DNA of 64,000 nucleotides from Leptospira biflexa serovar Patoc strain 'Patoc 1 (Paris)' (GTDB lineage: Bacteria > Spirochaetota > Leptospiria > Leptospirales > Leptospiraceae), in contig NC_010602.1 of NCBI RefSeq assembly GCF_000017685.1, forward strand, positions 3,173,001-3,237,000, in the 5' to 3' direction. This document shows, one piece after another, positions 1-7,786 of the stretch. The notes beneath the pieces are model-generated. The model was not told the DNA's origin and searched no databases. It saw only the letters and a list, made by a program, of their open reading frames with translations. Position 1 is the stretch's first letter. The number at the start of each line of letters is the position of its first letter. Position numbers and translations under genes: made by a program.

Positions 1-2
1 AA

Positions 3-140
3 TTAGAATCGGGTTCGGCAATCCGAAAAATCATTTTTCATGAAAATGCGGTTTATGCGTTTGGCAACATTGTGAATGCTAACAAACGTTACAGATCCGG
101 AATCGTAAAAATGGAAGCGGAGTCGGGGTTTTTATATTAA
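3..140 (+). CDS. 3' end of an unidentified protein (5' end outside window)
   Basis: An open frame runs from the window edge to a TAA at 138-140 and gives 45 residues ending in ESGFLY; the other two forward frames meet stops early. The residue mix (alternating hydrophobic and polar, Gly and Asn turns) looks like real coding sequence, perhaps the last beta strands of a beta-rich protein. The fragment is too short to name. No terminator-like hairpin follows it. Confidence 0.45.
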   Translation, partial: LESGSAIRKIIFHENAVYAFGNIVNANKRYRSGIVKMEAESGFLY

Positions 141-479
141 AACATTACCGAAACGTAGACACGAAGCGAACATCCACCTACTCAGGAACCACAACAATGG
201 TTCTTGAGAAAAAATCGAATTCCTTCGAAATACCACATGAGATTGCATACGACAGTTAGGTGAAAACATCGACCTATAAATAACAAAAACCTAAACTGTT
301 CCTTTTAATATTTTAATTGTAGCATTATCCATTAATATTTCTAAATAATTGGCTTAACAATACGACAAAGTTGATACTTGCAAATATTCTAATACACACG
401 ATAAATTATTTTTTTACAAAATCAGAGATTCATAAAATTTTGTGAATTAAATATTCCCTTTATTTGTTAAACGATATAG
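141..479. other. AT-rich intergenic region, no gene seen
   Basis: This stretch has no convincing open frame on either strand. It becomes very AT-rich towards 300-470, as expected of a promoter region for the lipoprotein gene at 480, but I could not pick a specific -35/-10 pair with confidence. Confidence 0.4.
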
Positions 480-1664
480 ATGCAATCTTTCTCTACTTTC
501 TTTTTTTTATTCATTTTCTTTCTAACTTCGTGTAACGACCAGTCTACCAACAAAGATTTGTTTCTTTTGGCTTTTTTGAATTTTTCAGGAGTTCCTGCCA
601 ATTCTGGACTAGAAGACAAATTCCAATCCACTCAAGCAACTACCTTTTATCGAAAGGATGGAAACATAGAATTCCAAGACATTCTCATTGAATACAAACT
701 GAACTCATCGCAAGTCACTTCGGAAACTGTAGAAGCATTTATAGGAAATCCAAATGAAATTTCTTATGATGCGCAAACGAATCAAATTTCTGGATTTTTC
801 CAACAGAAAGAGGATTCATTCCAAACGAATTCAGTTGTCTTTTCGTATTCAGATCATACAAAAAAATTCAAAGTTTTAATCACTGTAAAGAGAGACGGTA
901 AAGTGATTTCCTTACGGGAACTGACCACCACTCCGCCAAATCCTCCAACCATCCCTCCTAATTCTATCACCTTACCTCTGATCAGTTATGAAACCAAACG
1001 ATCGTTCATTGGTGGCACAGAACACCAAGTGATCCGAGTTAAATTTGAATCAGGTTCGGATCTATCCGCATTCAAACAACTAAATGCTTATATTGGTAGA
1101 CCAAGTATCATCGCCCTTGCAGCGGATCAATATAATGTGAACAATTATATCTCTGCCTCGTATTTTGATACTTCATCCCAAAACTTTTTATTTTTAACTC
1201 CCGAACTAAACTCATCTTATAAAATTATTGTTGTGGGTTCCACTGCTGATGCAAAAGGAAATCGAAGTATCGATACTGTTCCTCCTCCCCCACCAGTTTC
1301 CCCATGCCTTGGAAGTGTGAATGCTCCTACTACCATTGGAAACTGTGCAACCCATTGTATGGTTGTGGATTTAGTTGGGAATCAAATGACATATACAACA
1401 AAAGCAACAATCCAAACTGCAACCGAAGACTACCTCTATTTAGATTCCACAAGTTCTACGGTGAGTGGCAACAGCGGACCCGCAGGTTTTACATATGATG
1501 AATTTTTTTCTCCGATCACTGCGGGAACATACCAAACGAACCCAAGTACCTTTGATGTCACGTCTTATCATGAACAATGTGTCGTCCTTTCTTCCTATTT
1601 TGTGCAAGATGGACCTAATGGATTTCGAGATCATTATCTCTCAGGAAAAGTTTTTGTCCCATAA
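480..1664 (+). CDS. Hypothetical lipoprotein
   Basis: A 394-residue protein beginning with a strongly hydrophobic Phe-rich segment and a lipobox (LTSC, Cys at residue 18), so it is probably exported and lipidated. The mature part starts polar (NDQSTNKD). Two Pro-rich linkers near residues 145-160 and 265-275 separate what look like three beta-rich modules; the last module holds several Cys that could form disulfides. I do not recognise a family. It appears monocistronic: the flanking gaps are 339 bp upstream and about 450 bp downstream. Surface or periplasmic location is inference from the signal only. Confidence 0.75.
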   Translation: MQSFSTFFFLFIFFLTSCNDQSTNKDLFLLAFLNFSGVPANSGLEDKFQSTQATTFYRKDGNIEFQDILIEYKLNSSQVTSETVEAFIGNPNEISYDAQTNQISGFFQQKEDSFQTNSVVFSYSDHTKKFKVLITVKRDGKVISLRELTTTPPNPPTIPPNSITLPLISYETKRSFIGGTEHQVIRVKFESGSDLSAFKQLNAYIGRPSIIALAADQYNVNNYISASYFDTSSQNFLFLTPELNSSYKIIVVGSTADAKGNRSIDTVPPPPPVSPCLGSVNAPTTIGNCATHCMVVDLVGNQMTYTTKATIQTATEDYLYLDSTSSTVSGNSGPAGFTYDEFFSPITAGTYQTNPSTFDVTSYHEQCVVLSSYFVQDGPNGFRDHYLSGKVFVP

Positions 1665-1935
1665 CAGTCATTATACTAAATAATTGAATTTAATTAATTC
1701 TCTACAGGATTTTGATTTCACCGAGGGAATCTAATTTCAAAGAATGTTGTTTGTTCTAGTTTTTGATGAAATATTTTCCAAACAATTGATTTACCAGATT
1801 TTTGACGAATCAGATTCCGATTCCATTTCCAACCCATATTCCGACAATCCATCCCTTTGCTATCATATCTTCCATTGCCATAGGAATGCTTAAAAAAACT
1901 TAAATTAGAACTAAAGTAAGATTCAAATCGACAAA

Positions 1936-2115
1936 TCAGAAATTTTGTAAATTAGATTTGACTTTGATCCGTCTTACTTCATACACTTCGGCAAGCTCAT
2001 TGCAGGTACAAAGGATTGTCTCCCCAATATCGGTGATTGTTTTTAGGCATTGGTGATTGGAAAATCTCATTCCAAGTTCCAAAGTGGTTCCATTAAAAAC
2101 TCGGACGTATTTACC
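1936..2115 (-). pseudogene. Decayed gene fragment (C-terminal remnant)
   Basis: Reading the minus strand from 2115 to a TGA at 1936-1938 gives 59 codons with protein-like composition, including TLELGMRFSNHQCLKTITD and LAEVYEVRRIKVKS. A TAA stop lies immediately upstream in the same frame, so no full gene is present; an internal TTG or ATG could start only about 45 residues. It sits in the otherwise empty gap 1665-2117, right next to the start of the methyltransferase gene. I read it as the tail of a lost gene; a short functional ORF is possible. The rest of the gap (1665-1935) shows nothing. Confidence 0.4.
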
Positions 2116-2117
2116 TT

Positions 2118-2816
2118 ATGAATCAAATAAAATGGTTATCTCTCCGATATCAGTTTTTAACACTTGTTTGCTGTATTTTTATCTCTTTGTGTTTTATTCT
2201 CACTTGTGAAAAAAATAGTTCCCCAGAACAAGTTGCCTTCAAAAAGGTATATGATGAAAAAAAATGGGGTGGAGGATCAGGCATTGGCTCTTGGCCAGAG
2301 AATGCGGGTCCTTATCTCACACTTTTACAAGAATACTTGAATGATCCAAAGTATCAAACGATTGTAGATCTTGGTTGTGGAGATTGGAGACTGATGGAAA
2401 CCATGATCATTCCAGAGGAAAAAAATTATTTGGGATATGATCTTGTGCCATCCCTCATCGAACAAAACACAAAAAAATATTCCAAAAAAAATGTTAAATT
2501 CATAATGATCAAACAACTAAGTGACATTCGAAATGTCTCAGCAGACCTATTAATCGTAAAAGACGTGTTACACCATTGGCCTATCGCACATATAAACTAT
2601 TTTCTAAAAGAAATATTGCCAAACTATCGGTATGCACTCATCACCAACGATTATAATTTATTTGCATTGAACCAGGATATAAATTTCGCAGAGTTTCGGC
2701 CGATCAATTTACAAAAAGAACCCTTCGTTCCCGTGATTGGCCTTCAAGTCTTATTTGATTATCCCTCGCATGGAATCATAAAACGTGTCTACTTATATAA
2801 AAATCCGGCTGATTAG
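2118..2816 (+). CDS. Class I SAM-dependent methyltransferase-fold protein with lipoprotein-like N-terminus
   Basis: A 232-residue protein. The nucleotide-binding signature of a class I methyltransferase is clear near residues 84-92 (VDLGCGDWR), followed by the acidic-strand region LGYDLVPSLIEQN and a motif near KDVLHHWP. The N-terminus is a hydrophobic segment ending in ILTCEKNSS, which reads as a signal peptide with a lipobox, or alternatively a membrane anchor. That is odd for an enzyme using cytosolic SAM. No in-frame start lies between the hydrophobic segment and motif I that would give a soluble form. The substrate is unknown and the gene is isolated from neighbours. Confidence 0.75.
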   Translation: MNQIKWLSLRYQFLTLVCCIFISLCFILTCEKNSSPEQVAFKKVYDEKKWGGGSGIGSWPENAGPYLTLLQEYLNDPKYQTIVDLGCGDWRLMETMIIPEEKNYLGYDLVPSLIEQNTKKYSKKNVKFIMIKQLSDIRNVSADLLIVKDVLHHWPIAHINYFLKEILPNYRYALITNDYNLFALNQDINFAEFRPINLQKEPFVPVIGLQVLFDYPSHGIIKRVYLYKNPAD

Positions 2817-2889
2817 GTCGCAAAAAAAACGGTGCATTCGAAGTCGTGGAATGAACGGACTAAGGGGATTGAATCTTTTTCAGAAAGAA

Positions 2890-3030
2890 TTTTGGCGCCT
2901 CGTATTTGTTAGTGGATTGTCACTCTATCCAAACACGACCGCGCTATCCGCTCCAATCTTTCCAATGAGATATATGCCAATATGTGTTTTATAAGGAAAG
3001 GATTTCCGCTTCTATCGCTGGCGCGGGAAT
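2890..3030. repeat. Dispersed imperfect palindrome, copy A
   Basis: A 141-bp block beginning TTTTGGCGCCTCG and ending TATCGCTGGCGCGGG. It matches the block at 6593-6708 almost base for base in both arms (for example CCAAACACGACCGCGCTATC and GGATTTCCGCTTCTATCGCT) but carries about 30 extra bases at the apex (2964-2993). The outer ends are inverted copies of each other around GGCGCC, so a single strand could fold into a long imperfect hairpin. It lies about 125 bp beyond the 3' end of the lipoprotein gene at 3156-3656. No gene is seen elsewhere in 2817-3155. Confidence 0.7.
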
Positions 3031-3155
3031 GCTTGGTGTCAAAGGCTTGGGAATTTAGGTATTTAAGCACTATTATGGATGAATATAAATAGATATTATT
3101 TCATATGCATGATCAGTTTTGGAACAATCATTATCTACTTGTTTGGCATACCTCT

Positions 3156-3656
3156 TTACTTTGCCATTTCTTGCAAGGATTCAATGGTCGCTTCAGGATA
3201 ATCGTTTAAGATGAACGGAACTTTTTTTGAGTCATCAAAGTGAAATACATTTCCATTTTTGATTTCGACAACAGTATTAAGATAAAGAACTAGAGGTTGG
3301 CAATTCCAAACACCACCAACATCGCCATTGGCTTCATTTTTCACATTTCCACTATAATTAAAACAAATGGCTCGATTACTCTTTATTTTATAAAGACCTA
3401 CGACAAGTGATTTGTTCTTAGGATACCAAAGGAAAGTCATTCCATTTCTGTCATTGTATTCAATTTGATTTCCATGAAATAAAGCATCAAAATGTCGGAG
3501 AGTTTTGTTATCCGTTAAACTTAAGACTTGTTCATCAGTGATCCTTTCAAATTTCAACAAATGTTCATCAAAATATTTTTCATTGCTTGGATTTTTATTT
3601 ACAGACTTACATGAGAAAAAAATCAATTGAGAAAAAAGTAACAAAATCGAGATCAT
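3156..3656 (-). CDS. Hypothetical small lipoprotein
   Basis: The open frame extends up to 3725, but I choose the Met at 3656 because it begins a classic signal peptide (MISILLLFSQLIFFSC) with a lipobox Cys at residue 16; the 23 residues before it are highly charged. The mature protein (about 150 residues) has no recognised domain and ends in IESLQEMAK. It is the last gene of the minus-strand accessory block and lies 139 bp beyond the MORN gene. Base composition is AT-rich like its neighbours. Confidence 0.65.
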   Translation of the reverse strand: MISILLLFSQLIFFSCKSVNKNPSNEKYFDEHLLKFERITDEQVLSLTDNKTLRHFDALFHGNQIEYNDRNGMTFLWYPKNKSLVVGLYKIKSNRAICFNYSGNVKNEANGDVGGVWNCQPLVLYLNTVVEIKNGNVFHFDDSKKVPFILNDYPEATIESLQEMAK

Positions 3657-3795
3657 TCTTTGGATCCTATTTTTGTCCTTATCATTTAAATCAAGTTCCT
3701 CAAAATACATTTTACCTAAATCCATACCAAACCATCCTCTCTTTACCTTTTCTTCTAAAACACATCACCTAACTTTAGAAGTTCCTTATCCCAAT

Positions 3796-4728
3796 TCACT
3801 TTTTCTTTTCGGCTCTTTCTCTCAATTTTTCCGTAAAGTCATCGGAAAGAGGTCGAAGTGCTCCATTGCATTTAGGTCCTTTGCAACGATAATACCCGTC
3901 CCATTCTCCTTCTTGTATTTTTAATGACCCGTTAGGTCCACCACGTAAGAACATCAATTTGCCATATCCATCGTATTTTCCTGACTTAAATTCTCCCTCG
4001 TAGACAATGGTAGGTTCAAGTTCATTCCACTTCCCATCTTTATATTCCGGCATGGAATAAGTTGTCTCCACCCCATAACCTTGATATTCCCAATGATGCA
4101 TTTCACCATTGTAGCTTTCATTTTTTACCGAGCTATATGACTTTACCTTTCCCTTAGGGCTCCATTGTTGCAAACTCCCTTGGTAATAGGTTCCCGACCA
4201 ATGTAACATTGTTCCATTCCCATCATCACAATTGCCTTCCGTACAAATCCATCCTTTGCGAAACGTACCTGAGATGGTTTTACCTAACCTTGTGGTCAGT
4301 TGTCCATTCCCATGGGGAACACCGTTTTCAAACTCACCTTCATACTTCCATGGACAACTTGCGATTTCTTCTTTAGGCCATGGCGACGTTAATAGTTTTT
4401 CCCATTTCCCTTTTCCATGAAAGAGGTCATTTTGAAATTCACCCTCGTATTTCTCACCTTTGATAGAAGACAACATCTTTTCAAATTTACCGAATCCTGA
4501 GCGCATTCCGTTTTTAAACTCGCCACGATATTCAGCGTAAGTTATAAATCCATTATCAATTTCCTTATTTCTTGGACCAATGAACTCGATCCGTTGGAAG
4601 CCGTATCCATCTTGGCAGTTTCCGTTGACACAATATAGCTCCCCAACTTGAGGAGAAGAGACACATTGGTTACAAAAGTAGAAGATGCTTAAGATTGGTA
4701 TAAAAAAATCCAATATTATGTTTTTCAT
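3796..4728 (-). CDS. MORN-repeat protein, probably exported (paralogue 1)
   Basis: About 310 residues from the ATG at 4728, which has AAGGA upstream at suitable spacing; the frame is open to 4803 but that extension lacks a signal. An N-terminal hydrophobic segment with Cys (IFYFCNQC) suggests export, perhaps lipidation. The body carries at least six MORN-type repeats (Y-x-G-E-F-x-x-G-x-x-x-G-x-G, for example YEGEFQNDLFHGKGKW and YEGEFKSGKYDGYGKL). MORN repeats form extended beta sheets used in protein or membrane contact. It shares the C-terminal EGEWD..CKGPKC motif and layout with the protein at 7787-8626, so the two are paralogues. It lies 71 bp downstream of the toxin gene. Confidence 0.8.
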   Translation of the reverse strand: MKNIILDFFIPILSIFYFCNQCVSSPQVGELYCVNGNCQDGYGFQRIEFIGPRNKEIDNGFITYAEYRGEFKNGMRSGFGKFEKMLSSIKGEKYEGEFQNDLFHGKGKWEKLLTSPWPKEEIASCPWKYEGEFENGVPHGNGQLTTRLGKTISGTFRKGWICTEGNCDDGNGTMLHWSGTYYQGSLQQWSPKGKVKSYSSVKNESYNGEMHHWEYQGYGVETTYSMPEYKDGKWNELEPTIVYEGEFKSGKYDGYGKLMFLRGGPNGSLKIQEGEWDGYYRCKGPKCNGALRPLSDDFTEKLRERAEKKK

Positions 4729-4799
4729 ATTTAATTCCTTATATTCGTTCAAGAATGCATTCGATTGCAATATTGATTTTGGAAACGATACAAAGTAGT

Positions 4800-5144
4800 T
4801 CAAGATTCCAAAGAAAGAACTAATTTCATCCCTTCTTCCACTTTTTTCATATGTTTGTTTTTAATTTCTGTTACCTTTTTGATGAAGCGTTCTCGATCAA
4901 TGGTTACAATTTGTGAGACATTGACAATTGAATCTTTGGAAAGATTTGTATCTTCCTTTTTTAACATTGAATTGCCTGGTGCCGTTGCTAAATGCAAGTT
5001 CGTGGTCAATGGAACAACGATGATGGTGTTAATATTACTATGATTAAAGGCATTATTTTGAACGATTAAAACTGGTCTTTGGAATCCAGGTTCACTTCCA
5101 AATGGAATCCCAAGGTCAACCCACCAGATTTCACCACGTGTCAT
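4800..5144 (-). CDS. mazF: MazF/PemK-family mRNA interferase toxin (ChpK-like)
   Basis: A 114-residue protein with the family start RGEIWWVDLG, the conserved GFQRPVLIVQNNAFN segment (arginine plus strand), VVPLTT and a C-terminal SIVNVSQIVTIDRERF region. Members cut single-stranded RNA, often at short sequence motifs, and are held inactive by a cognate antitoxin. Length is normal for the family. It overlaps the upstream antitoxin gene by 14 bp, so translation is probably coupled. Leptospira carry a characterised homologous pair called chpIK. The cleavage specificity cannot be read from sequence. Confidence 0.88.
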   Translation of the reverse strand: MTRGEIWWVDLGIPFGSEPGFQRPVLIVQNNAFNHSNINTIIVVPLTTNLHLATAPGNSMLKKEDTNLSKDSIVNVSQIVTIDRERFIKKVTEIKNKHMKKVEEGMKLVLSLES

Positions 5145-5379
5145 TTTTTAGACTTCTTCGTAAGGTGGCGACAGAGAGACTCGATGCCAAAGTTTCTGTT
5201 TCTTTTGTCGATTTTGTATACACTTTGTTTAAACTATCTGTTATGCTTTCATTGGAATGGTTTTGAATGAATTCTTCAAGCGCGAGTGCAAACAACTGAC
5301 TTCTGGGAATACCTAATTTTTTTGCTGTTTTTTCCGCAGATACAAAAAGATCGTCTGGAATTGATACCGCAGTTTTCAT
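5131..5379 (-). CDS. mazE: MazE/ChpI-type ribbon-helix-helix antitoxin
   Basis: An 82-residue protein starting MKTAVSIPDDLFVSAEKTA, a typical ribbon-helix-helix N-terminus (short strand, then two helices) that would dimerise and bind DNA. The acidic/polar C-terminal half (STKETETLASSLSVATLRR) is the kind of tail that wraps the toxin. It is first in the two-gene operon and overlaps the toxin by 14 bp. An inverted repeat covers its start codon (5376-5392), suggesting autoregulation. The assignment comes from fold features plus its partner. Confidence 0.82.
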   Translation of the reverse strand: MKTAVSIPDDLFVSAEKTAKKLGIPRSQLFALALEEFIQNHSNESITDSLNKVYTKSTKETETLASSLSVATLRRSLKNDTW

Positions 5380-5392
5380 ACAAAAAGTATGA
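5376..5392 (-). promoter_or_regulatory. Candidate toxin-antitoxin operator
   Basis: TCATAC-AAAAA-GTATGA is a perfect 6-bp inverted repeat with a 5-bp spacer. It includes the antitoxin start codon and lies just downstream of a GGAG on the coding strand. Ribbon-helix-helix antitoxins usually bind short palindromes at their own promoter or start, so this is a sensible autoregulatory site. Binding is inferred. Confidence 0.45.
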
Positions 5393-5551
5393 CTCCGGTA
5401 TAACCGTGATTCAAGTCTTTTTTTGGATAAAAATCCAGATTTTTTTGCTGGTTGATTGTTTCTATGATTGCAATTTAAATCTCAGTTAGATTCTTTTTTG
5501 TTGAAAAGTAAGGTCATATCACCTAACATAGAATTTTCGTCCCGCCAGACA

Positions 5552-5578
5552 CTCCCTGTAGTTGACGCTTTCAGGGAG
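5552..5578 (-). terminator. Hairpin at the 3' end of the ankyrin gene
   Basis: CTCCCTG at 5552-5558 pairs perfectly with CAGGGAG at 5572-5578 across a 13-nt loop and overlaps the stop codon at 5571-5573. No T-run follows on the minus strand, so it is a weak candidate for termination or mRNA 3'-end protection. The remaining gap up to the antitoxin (5393-5551) shows no gene. Confidence 0.3.
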
Positions 5579-6458
5579 ACTTATCCGGTTTCACATGCTT
5601 GTATTCAATTCCCTTTTCTTTTAGAAAGGCAATGATCCGATTGAAATCTCTTTCTTGAAAATTAGGTGCATTTCTTAATTTTTCCTTTAGTTGTAATCTG
5701 TCTTGAATCAAATCACCACCAAAACCTAATGGGTATAGTGTTAGGCCTAGATTAAATCCACTTTTTAATAAAAACAATGTTATATTCAGATGATTTTGAG
5801 TGATTGAGTCTGCAACAGCACGACCATGCCCAAAATTGACATCCGCCCCTCTTGCCACGAGCATCTCTACACTTTTGAAATGTCCAGCTTCAGCAGCAAC
5901 ACTCAAGGCTGATTCTGGCGGATGATTTTCATCTAACAAACTTTCATCATAGATTGCCTTTGCATTGGGATCTCCTCCATTTTCTAATAGCAATCTCAGA
6001 ATGGAGGGACTTTCACGAGCCGCATAAATCATAGGAGACTTAGGTTCTAAAACTGACTTAAAATTTGGGTCCGCACCATGTTCTAAAAGGGGAAGTACCG
6101 CCCATTCTCGGTCCAAAAGAATTGCCATACTCAACAAAGGAACTCCCGCATCGTTTGGAACATTCAAATCAACTTTTTTCTCAGAGAGTAAAGTTTGTAA
6201 TCGGCTATAATCACAAAGGTATATTGCTCTTGCCATTTCCCATTGAGGCGTATTTTGGAATTTTCGAGGATCCATAATTCTTAAATTCTTTATTTTCTCT
6301 TTGGGAACTTCTTTGTCCAAGTTTTTAGATTCTGTTAATTTTAGATAATAGGACTTAGTCTGTGTCCAAATACAACCAGTCGTAAACAAAGGGAAAAGAG
6401 AAATGACGATGAAGATCGAGGTATTGTTTAAAATGGATTTTCGGTCACTTACATTCAT
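5571..6458 (-). CDS. Ankyrin-repeat lipoprotein (paralogue 1, intact)
   Basis: A 295-residue protein with an N-terminal hydrophobic signal ending in the lipobox TTGC (Cys about residue 29). Three to four ankyrin repeats follow at roughly residues 95-235, with typical units such as PLLEHGADPNF, RLLLENGGDPNAKA and EMLVARGADVNFG. The C-terminal tail ends KGIEYKHVKPDKSP. Ankyrin repeats mediate protein binding; here probably in the periplasm or at the membrane surface. It is about 80% identical by eye to the protein at 6841-7662. The palindromic repeat copy B lies about 135 bp upstream of its start. Confidence 0.82.
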   Translation of the reverse strand: MNVSDRKSILNNTSIFIVISLFPLFTTGCIWTQTKSYYLKLTESKNLDKEVPKEKIKNLRIMDPRKFQNTPQWEMARAIYLCDYSRLQTLLSEKKVDLNVPNDAGVPLLSMAILLDREWAVLPLLEHGADPNFKSVLEPKSPMIYAARESPSILRLLLENGGDPNAKAIYDESLLDENHPPESALSVAAEAGHFKSVEMLVARGADVNFGHGRAVADSITQNHLNITLFLLKSGFNLGLTLYPLGFGGDLIQDRLQLKEKLRNAPNFQERDFNRIIAFLKEKGIEYKHVKPDKSP

Positions 6459-6592
6459 ATCTAATGCTTCCTTTATTGTAATCCATGCATTTCATATAAT
6501 GATTGTCAATAATTTGAATCAATTTCATTGGTTTTTGGTTAGTAAGTTTGTCCTTCTATAGAAACATATATTTACTAGTTCAAATCTTATCA

Positions 6593-6708
6593 TTTTGGCG
6601 CCTCGGATATGTTAGTGGATTGTTATTCGATCCAAACACGACCGCGCTATCCGCTCCAATCTTTCCTATCGGAAAGGATTTCCGCTTCTATCGCTGGCGC
6701 CGGGATTG
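6593..6708. repeat. Dispersed imperfect palindrome, copy B
   Basis: A 116-bp block, the compact form of the repeat at 2890-3030. Its outer arms are GGCGCCTCGGATA and the inverse of GGCGCCAGCGATA (11 of 13 matching). The centre holds a second stem formed by AATCTTTCC and GGAAAGGATT around TATC. It lies between the two ankyrin genes, downstream of the truncated one at 6841-7662 in transcription direction. Copy A differs mainly by about 30 extra apical bases. No gene is seen in the rest of 6459-6840 except the orphaned tail of the ankyrin gene. Confidence 0.7.
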
Positions 6709-6840
6709 ATTCTTTAATCAAACAAAATCTTCTTTCTATCGCAAGGGAAGGTGCATTTCGGTAAAAAAAGATCCATCCATTTATCTTTTCCATCTCACAA
6801 GAATACTTTAACCGAAGTAATCAGGGTGACTTACGAGGTT

Positions 6841-7662
6841 TCACATGTTTGTATTGAATTCCCTTTCATTAAAACGAGGAGAATTACTTAATCTCTCATT
6901 AACTTGTAACCTATCTTGAATCAAATCAGGGCCAAAGCCGATTGGGTACAACTCCACACTCAAGTCGAAGCCATTTTTTAATAAATACATTGTGATCCCA
7001 AGATGATCTTGTGTCATTGATTCATATACAGCACGACCACGCCCAAAATTGACATTCGCACCTCTTGCCACGAGCATCTCTACACTTTTGAAATGTCCAT
7101 TCTTCGCAGCAACACTCAAGGCTGATTCTGGGGGATGATTTTCATCTAACAAACTTTCATCATAGATTGCCATAGCATTGGGATCTCCACCATGATCGAG
7201 GAGTAATTTCAACATGGCAGGACTTTGGCGAGCTGCATAAATCATAGGAGACTCAGGGTTTAAAACTGACTTAAAATTTGGATTAGCACCATGTTCTAGA
7301 AGGGGAAGTATCGCCCCTTCTCGGTCCCAAACAATTGCCAAACTTAATAATGGGATTCCAACATCATTGGGAACATTCAAATCAACCTTTTTCTCGGAAT
7401 GAAAAGTTTGTAATTGGTTCTCATCATAAAGATAAATCGCCCTTGCCATTTCCCATTGCGGTGTATTTTGGAATTTTCGTGGATCAAAGTGCCTTAACTG
7501 TTTTTTATCAACCTCTTTGTCTAAGAGATTCGCTTCTGTTAGTTTTAAATAATAAGACTTTGTTTTTGTCCAAATACAGCCAAGAGTAAAGATTGGGAAG
7601 AGAGCAATGAACAAGAGTAATTTGGGTTTGTAAAGATTCGATTTTTGTTCCATTTCATTCAT
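6841..7662 (-). CDS. Ankyrin-repeat lipoprotein (paralogue 2, 3' end frameshifted)
   Basis: A 273-residue protein very similar to the ankyrin lipoprotein at 5571-6458, with a signal ending in the lipobox TLGC and the same ankyrin units (LLEHGANPNF, LLDHGGDPNAMA, EMLVARGANVNFG). Compared with its paralogue it lacks roughly 40 bases near the 3' end. The reading frame changes after that deletion, so it stops after FNTNM. The original tail is still visible in the next frame (KGIQYKHVKPRKSP) and ends at TGA 6821-6823. The repeat region is intact, so the product may still be functional. Confidence 0.8.
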   Translation of the reverse strand: MNEMEQKSNLYKPKLLLFIALFPIFTLGCIWTKTKSYYLKLTEANLLDKEVDKKQLRHFDPRKFQNTPQWEMARAIYLYDENQLQTFHSEKKVDLNVPNDVGIPLLSLAIVWDREGAILPLLEHGANPNFKSVLNPESPMIYAARQSPAMLKLLLDHGGDPNAMAIYDESLLDENHPPESALSVAAKNGHFKSVEMLVARGANVNFGRGRAVYESMTQDHLGITMYLLKNGFDLSVELYPIGFGPDLIQDRLQVNERLSNSPRFNEREFNTNM

Positions 7663-7786
7663 TTCTATTAGTTCCTATTTCGTTATCCATGCAAAACCGC
7701 GTTTTTCAGTACTATCCTAATATGGATTTCGTTTGCCTTTTAACATTGAAATCCCAGCAGACTTCATGTGCTAGTATCGTATTCAC

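Noticed and set aside
2785..2994. A 69-residue frame after the methyltransferase gene
   Set aside because: It overlaps the methyltransferase 3' end and repeat copy A, has no ribosome binding site and no protein-like features.
3656..3725. N-terminal extensions of several lipoproteins (3725, 4803, 45211, 49708, 35900)
   Set aside because: In each case a downstream start gives a better signal peptide, ribosome binding site or family-typical N-terminus, so the shorter forms were preferred.
2890..6708. The palindromic repeats as classical integron attC sites
   Set aside because: No RYYYAAC and GTTRRRY pair was found at the proper ends of either block, and no integron integrase is present in the window. 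Kept only as structured repeats of unknown class.
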